NCBI GenBank assembly: GCA_964444885.1 | Contig: CAYUIZ010000009.1 | Location: 1 to 50,980 of the forward strand | From: CAYRGQ01 sp964444885 | GTDB lineage: Bacteria > Bacteroidota > Bacteroidia > Sphingobacteriales > Sphingobacteriaceae | Direction: 5' to 3' | Length of the DNA: 50,980 nucleotides | Part shown: piece after piece, positions 7,957-15,258 of the stretch | Layout: each line of letters begins with the position of its first letter | How positions within the stretch are numbered: position 1 is the stretch's first letter | Notes under the pieces: model-generated | Told to the model about the DNA's origin: nothing | Databases searched by the model: none | The model's input: only the letters and a program-made list of their open reading frames with translations | Position numbers and translations under genes: made by a program

Positions 7957-8559
7957 ATGCACGTGAAAAAACAGCATCGTATGCAATCCTTGCACCGCGC
8001 CATACTCATACTTTGTGGTATGGCGCTGCTTGCCGTCATCGCACTGCCGATATGGCGTATCGAACTGATTGCACCGCAGTACCCCGAAGGCCTTGAAATG
8101 TTTATCTACAGCTACAAGCTGGGCGGACAGGTCGAGATTATTAACGGGCTGAACCATTACATCGGAATGAAGGAACTCCATGCCGACGACTTTATCGAGT
8201 TTACGGTATTGCCTTATATCATTGCCGTGTACGCGGTGTTCTTTCTGTTGGTAGGCGTGCTGGCAAGACGAAGATTGCTGTACGTGCTGTTCGGGGCGTT
8301 CGTACTTTTCGGTGTCGTGGCCATGGTCGACTTTTATATGTGGCTGCATGATTATGGCCACAATCTCGACCCCAATGCGCCGATTATCGTTCCGGGGATG
8401 GCCTACCAACCGCCCCTAATCGGATACAAGCAGCTGCTTAATTTCCTAGCCTTTTCCATTCCGGATACCGGCGGTTGGATTTTTATTAGTTGTGGAGTAT
8501 TGTTGGCTTATTGCGTTGTCATGGAATGGCGCATAGCCAAAAAATTAAAAGCATCATGA
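7957..8559 (+). CDS. Four-helix membrane protein conserved in position between nosZ and nosL, function unknown
   Basis: The 200-residue product has about four membrane spans (roughly 15-33, 84-103, 107-130 and 172-190). The loop after helix 1 has INGLNHYIGM (H67) and ELHADDFIE (H75), and the end of helix 3 has WLHDYGHNLDP (H131, H135); these His and Asp residues could bind a metal. It overlaps nosL by the ATGA junction at 8556-8559. Similar unnamed membrane proteins are, to my knowledge, common in cluster-II nos operons. A role in copper or electron supply to NosZ is inference. Translation may start at 7957 or at ATG 7981. Confidence 0.75.
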   Translation: MHVKKQHRMQSLHRAILILCGMALLAVIALPIWRIELIAPQYPEGLEMFIYSYKLGGQVEIINGLNHYIGMKELHADDFIEFTVLPYIIAVYAVFFLLVGVLARRRLLYVLFGAFVLFGVVAMVDFYMWLHDYGHNLDPNAPIIVPGMAYQPPLIGYKQLLNFLAFSIPDTGGWIFISCGVLLAYCVVMEWRIAKKLKAS

Positions 8560-9002
8560 AGAGCATTAGATTTTTTTGCATGGTCGTACTCGGCCTGAGC
8601 ATGGCCCTCGGCACGCAGGCCTGCGGCAATGACGGACCCAAACCCATCCAGTATGGAAAAGACCAGTGCGCGCATTGCCGGATGACGGTGAGCGACGCCC
8701 GGTTTGGCAGCCAGCTGGTGACGAAAAAGGGCCGTGCATACCATTTTGACGATGTGCAGTGCATCGTGTCCTACGTGAAGGCTGGCACAGTGGCCAAGGA
8801 AGATATTGCCGCTTTCTACATGCCAGACTATGCGAACGAAAATAAACTGTTGCCAGCAGAAGGGCTTTTTCTGCTGAAAAGCGAGTCGTTGAAAAGCCCC
8901 ATGCGTGGAGACGTAGCCGGCTTTGCCAGCGAAGCGGATTTGGAAAAGGTGCGTGACGTGCACGGTGGGGAAACCCTCAAATGGGCAGACTTGTGGCAGT
9001 AA
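8556..9002 (+). CDS. nosL: NosL copper-binding lipoprotein
   Basis: The 148-residue product has a lipoprotein signal (Cys23 after LGTQA) and the NosL copper-binding motif C38-x2-C41-R-M. NosL is an outer- or inner-membrane-anchored Cu(I) chaperone that supplies the Cu-Z centre of NosZ. I chose ATG 8556, which overlaps the stop of the upstream membrane-protein gene, over an in-frame start at 8490 because only the former gives a proper signal peptide. The stop is directly followed by the nosD start. Confidence 0.93.
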   Translation: MKSIRFFCMVVLGLSMALGTQACGNDGPKPIQYGKDQCAHCRMTVSDARFGSQLVTKKGRAYHFDDVQCIVSYVKAGTVAKEDIAAFYMPDYANENKLLPAEGLFLLKSESLKSPMRGDVAGFASEADLEKVRDVHGGETLKWADLWQ

Positions 9003-10277
9003 ATGAAGGGTGAAAGCCGGAGAAGCGTAATGACTGTATGTGTTAACTATGTGTTTAGTATGTGCGTTTGCCTGATGGTAGCTGGCATGAGCCATGCCGC
9101 TACCATCAAGGTAGGCGACTCGCACCCCGTGAAGTCCATTGTGGCGGCATTGGAAATGGCACAGGATGGAGACACGATTTGGGTGGATGGCGGAACGTAC
9201 AAAGAAGGCAATATCGCCATCCGCAAAAGCGTTGCGCTAATCGGCCGCAATAACCCGGTGATAGACGGACAGAAGCAATACGAACCGATTTCAATATTTG
9301 TACCACATGTGACTGTGCGGGGATTTACGGTGAAGGCTTCCGGCAGGTCCAATGTCAAGGACGTGGCAGCCATTAAGATTTACAATACCCATGATGTCCT
9401 TATCGCTGACAACACGCTGGACGACACCTTCTTCGGTATATACGCGCAGGAAGGAAAAAACTGCATCATCCGCAACAATACGTTGCGTGCCTATGGCCAA
9501 ACCGAATTGCTCGTCGGCAATGGCATCCACGCCTGGAAAAGCGACGGCCTCCTCATCGAGGGAAACACGGTCTATGGGCACCGCGATGGCATCTATCTTG
9601 AATTTGTGACCAACACGGAAAGCCGCAACAATACCATAGCGGACAACCTACGCTACGGCTTGCATTTCATGTTTTCGCATGATAATGGGTATTACCACAA
9701 TATCTTTAGCCGCAACGGCGCCGGCGTGGCCGTTATGTACACCCGCAATGTACGGATGGAGCACAACACCTTCAACGAAAACTGGGGCGATGCGTCCTAC
9801 GGCTTGTTGCTCAAGGATATTACGGACAGCCATATCGAAAACAATACATTTTCCAAGAACACGACGGGTATTTTCATGGAGGGCAGCAACCGTACGCAAA
9901 TACGGCGCAACCAGTTTGAAGGAAACGGCTGGGCGCTGCGCATCCAAGCGAATTGCCAGGACAATGTGCTGACCGAAAACAATTTTGTACACAATACGTT
10001 CGATGTGGCCACCAACGGATCCCTCACGCGGAACACCTTTGAGCGAAATTACTGGGATCGCTACGAAGGGTACGACTTAGATAAAGACCGCGTGGGTGAC
10101 GTGCCGCATCGTCCCATCAGCTTATACTCGATGATCGTGGAGAAGCACCCCATGTCCATGTTGCTCTTCCGGAGTTTTATGGTCACCCTGCTGGATCGTA
10201 CCGAACGCATGCTGCCCAGCCTTACGCCCGAAAAGCTAATGGACGAATATCCGTTGATGAAGCCCTTAGAGTTATGA
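9003..10277 (+). CDS. nosD: NosD periplasmic copper-maturation protein
   Basis: The 424-residue product has a Sec signal peptide (cleavage near MSHAA) and then the repeating right-handed beta-helix pattern of the CASH/NosD family, seen in repeated turns such as NNTLRAYGQ, GNTVYGHRDG, NNTIADNL and NNTFSKNTTG. The C-terminal tail is helical. NosD is needed with NosFY to assemble the Cu-Z centre in the periplasm. The start abuts the nosL stop; ATG 9030 and 9060 are alternatives that would shorten only the leader. Its last four bases overlap nosF (ATGA). Confidence 0.95.
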   Translation: MKGESRRSVMTVCVNYVFSMCVCLMVAGMSHAATIKVGDSHPVKSIVAALEMAQDGDTIWVDGGTYKEGNIAIRKSVALIGRNNPVIDGQKQYEPISIFVPHVTVRGFTVKASGRSNVKDVAAIKIYNTHDVLIADNTLDDTFFGIYAQEGKNCIIRNNTLRAYGQTELLVGNGIHAWKSDGLLIEGNTVYGHRDGIYLEFVTNTESRNNTIADNLRYGLHFMFSHDNGYYHNIFSRNGAGVAVMYTRNVRMEHNTFNENWGDASYGLLLKDITDSHIENNTFSKNTTGIFMEGSNRTQIRRNQFEGNGWALRIQANCQDNVLTENNFVHNTFDVATNGSLTRNTFERNYWDRYEGYDLDKDRVGDVPHRPISLYSMIVEKHPMSMLLFRSFMVTLLDRTERMLPSLTPEKLMDEYPLMKPLEL

Positions 10278-11002
10278 TCAGTATACAACATATCGCAAAG
10301 CGGTTCGGAAAGCTTCAAGTGCTGGAGGACGTGTCGCTCGATTTCAAGGCCGGCGAGTGCATCGCCCTCATTGGCCCCAATGGCAGCGGTAAAACCACAT
10401 TGATCAAATCCGTGCTGGGTATGGTCATGCCGGACTCCGGCACGATGCTCTTCAAAGGCGAGCCGGTAGCGAAAGAATGGGCTTACCGAAATTATATCGG
10501 CTACATGCCGCAGATCGGCCGCTATCCCGAAAACATGACGATCGGCCAAGTGCTGGAAATGATGCGCGATATCCGCAAGGTGCCCAAGGCCGACCTGGAC
10601 AACGACCTCTACCATGCCTTTGAACTGGACAGCATGCTTGAGAAGCGTATGGGTACGCTTTCGGGCGGAACGCGGCAAAAAGTTAGCGCCTGCTTGGCGT
10701 TTATGTTTAAGCCGGACGTGCTGATTCTGGATGAACCCACTGCCGGACTGGATCCGGTAGCAACCGAATTGCTGAAAGACAAAATTCTGGCGGAAAAATC
10801 GAGAAACAAACTCATTATCATTACCTCGCACGTACTGAGCGACCTGGATGACCTAGCGACCGAAGTAGTCTATATGCAAGACGGGCGTCCGTTGTTCCAT
10901 AAACCGTTAGAAACCCTGAAAGCGGAAACAGGAACGGACAGGCTTGGCCGCGCTATTGCGCGCGTGATGGCTCAACAGGAGAACAAAGGAGTGGCTGTAT
11001 GA
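10274..11002 (+). CDS. nosF: NosF ABC transporter ATPase
   Basis: The 242-residue product is a cytoplasmic ABC ATPase with Walker A GPNGSGKTT (34-42), signature LSGGTRQK from residue 129, and Walker B with VLILDEPTAGLDP around 150-162. It pairs with the NosY permease and NosD to provide, in ATP-dependent fashion, what NosZ needs for copper-site assembly. It overlaps nosD and nosY by four bases each, so expression is translationally coupled. Confidence 0.95.
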   Translation: MISIQHIAKRFGKLQVLEDVSLDFKAGECIALIGPNGSGKTTLIKSVLGMVMPDSGTMLFKGEPVAKEWAYRNYIGYMPQIGRYPENMTIGQVLEMMRDIRKVPKADLDNDLYHAFELDSMLEKRMGTLSGGTRQKVSACLAFMFKPDVLILDEPTAGLDPVATELLKDKILAEKSRNKLIIITSHVLSDLDDLATEVVYMQDGRPLFHKPLETLKAETGTDRLGRAIARVMAQQENKGVAV

Positions 11003-11766
11003 ACAAGATCGTTAAATACGTGATCGCGGATCTGCTGCGCAACCGCACGATGATGGTGTACACGCTGGTGTTGCTGGCATTGTCCATGACCGTATTCGGC
11101 ATGGAAGACAACGCCGAAAAGGGGGTAGCCAGCTTGTTGAACATCATTTTGTTCGTGGTGCCCTTGGTCAGCATTATCTTTTCCACTGTCTACCTGTACA
11201 ACAGCGCGGAGTTTATCGAATTGCTCGTGAGCCAGCCGCTCAAAAGGCAAACCATCTGGATGAGTATCTACGCCGGACTGGCGGGCGCTGTGGCACTCGC
11301 ATTCTTCGTAGGGGTAGGCATTCCCGTTATTCTCTATGCCTTTATGCCTTCGGGTATCGTGCTGCTCCTGTGCGGCGTGGTGTTGTCGCTGGTGTTCGTA
11401 TCCATCGCCATGTGGGCGTCGGTGCGCATTCGCGATAAGGCCAAAGGGATTGGTTTTTCCATTCTCCTGTGGCTGTATTTTGCCTTGCTTTTTGATGCAT
11501 TGGTGCTGTTTCTGGTCTTTCAGTTTTCGGATTATCCCATCGAGAACGGTATGGTGGCCGTTTCGATGCTCAATCCGGTGGATATCAGTCGTATCCTTAT
11601 TTTACTGCAGATTGACGTCTCTGCGATGATGGGGTATACGGGTGCGATTTTCCGGAACTTCTTCGGTACCAGCGGAGGCATGACCATCACGCTCGTGGTA
11701 CTGATGTTATGGATACTGGTGCCACTGGCCCTCTCAAACCGCTTTTTTAAACACAAGGACTTATGA
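10999..11766 (+). CDS. nosY: NosY ABC transporter permease
   Basis: The 255-residue product is an ABC-2 type permease with six hydrophobic segments (about 20-35, 46-70, 90-113, 116-137, 150-173, 229-246). It partners the NosF ATPase. It is the last gene of the nos operon; 77 bases separate it from the next gene. The intervening DNA has only a weak hairpin (CCAGC-N10-GCTGG, 11788-11807) without a proper T tract, so read-through into the Ric-like gene is possible. Confidence 0.93.
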   Translation: MNKIVKYVIADLLRNRTMMVYTLVLLALSMTVFGMEDNAEKGVASLLNIILFVVPLVSIIFSTVYLYNSAEFIELLVSQPLKRQTIWMSIYAGLAGAVALAFFVGVGIPVILYAFMPSGIVLLLCGVVLSLVFVSIAMWASVRIRDKAKGIGFSILLWLYFALLFDALVLFLVFQFSDYPIENGMVAVSMLNPVDISRILILLQIDVSAMMGYTGAIFRNFFGTSGGMTITLVVLMLWILVPLALSNRFFKHKDL

Positions 11767-11843
11767 TTCATTAAAAACAAATGCCCAGCTAGATTTTTTG
11801 CTGGTTAATTCGGATAAAAATGTCTTAAATTAATATTTCTGTT

Positions 11844-12788
11844 ATGATTAAAACATCTATACTGGATGTCACCCGGATAGAGCCCCGGCTGAAGCATCCC
11901 ACGATTTTCGACCACTTTGATGCACTCGAGCAAGGTGAGGAATTTGTAATTAAAAACGATCACGACCCGAAGCCGCTGTACTACCAGCTGCTGGGCGAAC
12001 GCGGTAACACGTTTACTTGGGAATACCTGGAATCGGGCCCGGAATGGTGGCACGTGCGCATCGCCAAGCCCGCCAGTAGTGAGGAACCGGAAACGGTTGG
12101 GGAAATCGCCGCGCAGGACATTCGCAAAGCGGAAGTATTCAAGAAACTCGGTATTGACTTTTGCTGTGGAGGCAAAAAGACCGTGAAGGAAGCTGCTGCG
12201 GAGGCGGGTCTTGACGAGCGTGAGGTGATGGCGAAACTTGAGGATGCTGCGCATGCAGAGCCGGCTGCCAATGCCAACCATGCTTTCGACAAATGGGACG
12301 TCGGCTTCCTCGCTGACTATATCTACAATGTCCACCATCGCTACGTCCGGGAAAACGGACCGGTTATCGAGCAACTGGCCGACAAGGTTGCGCTGCGCCA
12401 TGGCGTGGAGCATCACGAACTGATGACACTTGCGCACGGCATGCACGACTTTATGGCGGAATTATACAGCCACCTCGAAAAGGAGGAAAAGTTGGTGTTC
12501 CCCGTCGCAAAAGACCTCGAACGCAAAACGGACGGTGCGGTAGACGGGCTTGCTGACGTCGTGCAATTCATGGAGGAAGAACATGAAGCGGCAGGAGAGG
12601 AGCTACGGCACTTCCGCGCGCTGACCAAAGACTATAAACTACCGGAAAACGCCTGTAACTCGTATACGTATTTGTATGAAAAGATAAAGGAGTTTGAAGC
12701 TGACTTATTTCAGCATATTCATTTGGAAAACAACATTTTATTTCCAAAAATAGTCAAGCTTGAGCAGGAGCGCTTAGCACGCGGATGA
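11844..12788 (+). CDS. DUF2249 + ScdA_N + hemerythrin fusion, Ric-like Fe-S cluster repair di-iron protein
   Basis: The 314-residue product has three parts: an N-terminal DUF2249 domain (about 1-72), an ScdA_N domain (about 82-140) with the hallmark DFCCGGKKT (Cys107, Cys108), and a C-terminal hemerythrin-like four-helix bundle (about 148-310). The bundle keeps the di-iron ligands in YNVHHRYV, AHGMHDFM, LEKEEKLVFP, EEEHEAAGEEL and HIHLENNILFP. Ric/YtfE/ScdA proteins repair Fe-S clusters after NO or peroxide damage. The extra DUF2249 domain is not part of the E. coli form. The gene overlaps the next by ATGA (12785-12788) and follows the nos operon, fitting a nitrosative-stress role. Confidence 0.9.
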   Translation: MIKTSILDVTRIEPRLKHPTIFDHFDALEQGEEFVIKNDHDPKPLYYQLLGERGNTFTWEYLESGPEWWHVRIAKPASSEEPETVGEIAAQDIRKAEVFKKLGIDFCCGGKKTVKEAAAEAGLDEREVMAKLEDAAHAEPAANANHAFDKWDVGFLADYIYNVHHRYVRENGPVIEQLADKVALRHGVEHHELMTLAHGMHDFMAELYSHLEKEEKLVFPVAKDLERKTDGAVDGLADVVQFMEEEHEAAGEELRHFRALTKDYKLPENACNSYTYLYEKIKEFEADLFQHIHLENNILFPKIVKLEQERLARG

Positions 12789-13618
12789 TGGTAGTGGGTC
12801 CACACACGCGGATAGCCGCGCTAGTCAAGCACAACGAAGCCAGTATCGACGCAATTGCCTCCCTCGCCAAGCCGTTGCGCAAGCTTCGCAACCCGTTGTT
12901 GCGCCGCGTGATGGCCTCGCGGGTGACGATTGCTGAGGCGGCTTCGATTGGCGGGTGCGAGCTTGCCGACTTTGCCCGCGTGCTGGAGCCCTTGGGATTC
13001 GTCTTTGCGAATGGCACACCGACAGATAAGGAAGACCAACCAGACCGCCAGCCGGTCTGGTTGCACAGCGCTTCGCCTACGCAGGTGACGCATATAGACG
13101 TACGCCCGATAATCGCGTCGGGCGGCGATCCCTTGCAAATGATCCTGAAAAGGTACAAGGCCTTATCGCCCGGCGAGCTGCTGTGCGTCATCAATTCGTT
13201 CGTCCCATACCCGTTGATTAAGTTGCTGGAAGAGAAGGGTGCGCAGTGTTTTACTGAAAGAATGGGGGATAGCTTGCATCATACTTGGTTTCTGAACGAT
13301 CCTACAGCTAAAGCCGATGTGACCAAGGAAGGTAATGTAACATTGCATGGGGAGGAGGGTTTTTCGGCCTTGCTAACCCGCTTTGACACCTCGTGTGTGC
13401 GGCACATTGACGTACGGCCGCTGCCCATGCCCCTTCCCATGGAAACGATACTTGAAAACCTGCCAGCACTGCAACCGGGCGAAGTATTGCTCGTCAGCCA
13501 TAAGCGAATTCCGTTGTACCTGCTGGAAGAATTAGCGGACGCAGACTACGCCATCCATATTTACGAGGCCGGCGAAGGTGACGTCCGATTGTTGATTCAG
13601 CCAACGGCCCATGCATAA
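12785..13618 (+). CDS. DUF1858-DUF2249-DUF2249 protein
   Basis: The 277-residue soluble product begins with a DUF1858-like helical domain (about 5-72, TIAEAASIGG and ADFARVLEPLGF). Two DUF2249 domains follow (about 95-165 and 205-275), each beginning HIDVRP and containing a PGELL/PGEVLL strand. No catalytic residues are known for these families; they recur beside NO-detoxification, hybrid-cluster and heme-copper genes in anaerobes and Bacteroidota. The coupling to the Ric-like gene (4-base overlap), which itself carries DUF2249, suggests a shared ligand or partner; the nature of that ligand is not known. It is 15 bases upstream of the membrane-protein gene. Confidence 0.8.
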   Translation: MMVVGPHTRIAALVKHNEASIDAIASLAKPLRKLRNPLLRRVMASRVTIAEAASIGGCELADFARVLEPLGFVFANGTPTDKEDQPDRQPVWLHSASPTQVTHIDVRPIIASGGDPLQMILKRYKALSPGELLCVINSFVPYPLIKLLEEKGAQCFTERMGDSLHHTWFLNDPTAKADVTKEGNVTLHGEEGFSALLTRFDTSCVRHIDVRPLPMPLPMETILENLPALQPGEVLLVSHKRIPLYLLEELADADYAIHIYEAGEGDVRLLIQPTAHA

Positions 13619-13633
13619 CGTAGGAGAGATATA

Positions 13634-14920
13634 ATGGCTACTGGCGTACAGATCGCGAAAAGTCCCAGTCGGTGGGCGGTATTGCCATTCTATGGTACGG
13701 CAACGCTTTTTTTTCTGCTGTTAAGCGTCTTATTACTCCTGTCGGCCGACGGCCTGACCGGCCATTATTTTGCACCTAAGGTGTTGGCTATCGTGCATGT
13801 AGCTGCGCTGGGCTGGGGCACCATGATGATTTTTGGCGCGGCTTACCAGCTATTGCCGGTGATCTGCGAAAAAGATTTGTTCAGTACCCCCGTTGCGGTA
13901 GCGTCGTATGGGTTGCTGCTCGCGGGAACCCTGTTGCTCGCCTGGTCGTTTTGGGGCTTTCATACCGGGCTGCTGATGATTGTCGCGGGCTCCCTCGTGG
14001 TGGCGTCTGTGCTGTTGTACGTCATCAACGTTTTGGGCACCGCTGCGCCGCAGGTGGATGCCAGCATACACAAGATCTTCATTGTTGTTTCTGCCCTATG
14101 GCTGTTGGTGACGACGGTCATAGGGCTTTTGCTGGCCATCAATCTTTCATTTACGTTTATTCCGCGCAACCACCTCGACCTATTGAAATTGCACGCCCAC
14201 GCGGGCTTGGCGGGCTGGTTTCTGCAATTGATTGTTGGCGTGAGTGCCAAGCTTGTGCCGATGTTTTTGTTGGGGAAACCGAAACGAGGCTGGCTCTTGC
14301 AGGTCGCTATCGTTTGCCAAAATCTGGGTCTGGTGCTCTTTTTAGCCGATGGCTACGCGAACCCCATCCAGGCATACATGCTCGTGTATGCCGGCATCGT
14401 AGGTCTGGGCATTCTGGCATGGTTGCTCTATTTGGCCGAGGCCTATACCAGCCGGGTACGGCGCAGGGTAGAGGTGCTGATGAAACATACGGCGGTATCC
14501 GTCGTCTGCCTCGTGTCCGGATTGGTTGTACTGCCTGTGACTTTCTGGCTCGCTGACACCAAATGGACGGCAATTTATGGCGTGCTGTTATTGCTGGGAT
14601 GGATCACCGCCATCATCTTAGGAATGACATTCAAAACCCTGCCCTTTATCGTTTGGAACGACCATTACCGGCTCCTGACGGGTAAGACGAAGGTGCCCTT
14701 GCCCAAGGATTTATATAGCGATAGGTTGGTTCTTGTCCAATTTCGCCTTTACCTCGTTGCCTTAGCCATGCTGGTGTGCGGCATGGTGCTCAACCACCTT
14801 TTGGTTATCCGTATAGCGCTAGTGCTATGGGTAGCGCTGGCGCTGCTGTATGGAACCCATGTTTTAAAAGTCTTATTTCACAAGCCTGCACAAACTTATG
14901 CAAATAGAACTGACCGATAG
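13634..14920 (+). CDS. Twelve-helix His-containing membrane protein, heme-copper oxidase subunit I/NnrS-like
   Basis: The 428-residue protein has about twelve hydrophobic segments. Conserved-looking membrane histidines are His55 in VHVAALGWGTMMIFGAAYQLLP and His187/His189 in LKLHAHAGLAGW; later W-N-D-H occurs near PFIVWNDHY. The HAH-AGW element is shared with the protein at 3226-4470, so both belong to one broad group related to heme-copper oxidase subunit I or NnrS. It does not have the full ligand set of cytochrome oxidase or NorB. Its position between DUF2249 and DUF59 genes suggests a function in NO response or in heme/copper handling. An AGGAG precedes the ATG. Its 3' end overlaps the DUF59 gene by 23 bases. 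Confidence 0.65.
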   Translation: MATGVQIAKSPSRWAVLPFYGTATLFFLLLSVLLLLSADGLTGHYFAPKVLAIVHVAALGWGTMMIFGAAYQLLPVICEKDLFSTPVAVASYGLLLAGTLLLAWSFWGFHTGLLMIVAGSLVVASVLLYVINVLGTAAPQVDASIHKIFIVVSALWLLVTTVIGLLLAINLSFTFIPRNHLDLLKLHAHAGLAGWFLQLIVGVSAKLVPMFLLGKPKRGWLLQVAIVCQNLGLVLFLADGYANPIQAYMLVYAGIVGLGILAWLLYLAEAYTSRVRRRVEVLMKHTAVSVVCLVSGLVVLPVTFWLADTKWTAIYGVLLLLGWITAIILGMTFKTLPFIVWNDHYRLLTGKTKVPLPKDLYSDRLVLVQFRLYLVALAMLVCGMVLNHLLVIRIALVLWVALALLYGTHVLKVLFHKPAQTYANRTDR

Positions 14921-15227
14921 ATACGCTGCCGAGAAAATAAAGGCGCGAACAGCATTAATGGAAGTGATCGATCCCGAGCTTTTTGTCAATGTGGTGGACT
15001 TGGGACTGATCTACGACGTGGAATTTGGGGAGAGCAGCAAGGTAACGGTTACCATGACGCTGTCCACGCCGCATTGCCCGTTGGGCGATGCGATCACGAC
15101 GGGCGTCCGCAACGCGCTGGAAGGGAGTTTCCCCGACCGTGAAATAGCCGTCAATCTGGTGTGGGAGCCCGAATGGAGCCCCGATAGCATCAGCGATGCC
15201 GGACGGGCGCAATTGGGAATTGATTGA
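14898..15227 (+). CDS. DUF59/MIP18-family Fe-S assembly factor (SufT/PaaD-like)
   Basis: The 109-residue single-domain product has the DUF59 elements VIDPELFVNVVDLGLIYDV (23-41) and TLSTPHCPLGDAI with Cys60, the reactive cysteine of this family. Members such as SufT and PaaD help mature Fe-S proteins. Its presence directly in front of a Cys-containing protein of unknown function, 31 bases upstream, and in an operon with a Ric-like protein suggests it matures a cluster for one of these partners (inference). The start lies inside the upstream gene, a common arrangement for coupling. Confidence 0.88.
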   Translation: MQIELTDRYAAEKIKARTALMEVIDPELFVNVVDLGLIYDVEFGESSKVTVTMTLSTPHCPLGDAITTGVRNALEGSFPDREIAVNLVWEPEWSPDSISDAGRAQLGID

Positions 15228-15258
15228 GTGCAGATGGAATCCGAAAACAAAACAACGA

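Noticed and set aside
7193..7957. Minus-strand frame of 254 codons antisense to nosZ
   Set aside because: It shadows the codon pattern of nosZ; nosZ has all ligands intact and the antisense product has no recognisable domain.
11788..11807. Hairpin after nosY as terminator
   Set aside because: Only a 5-bp stem with a 10-base loop and no T tract after it; too weak to call.
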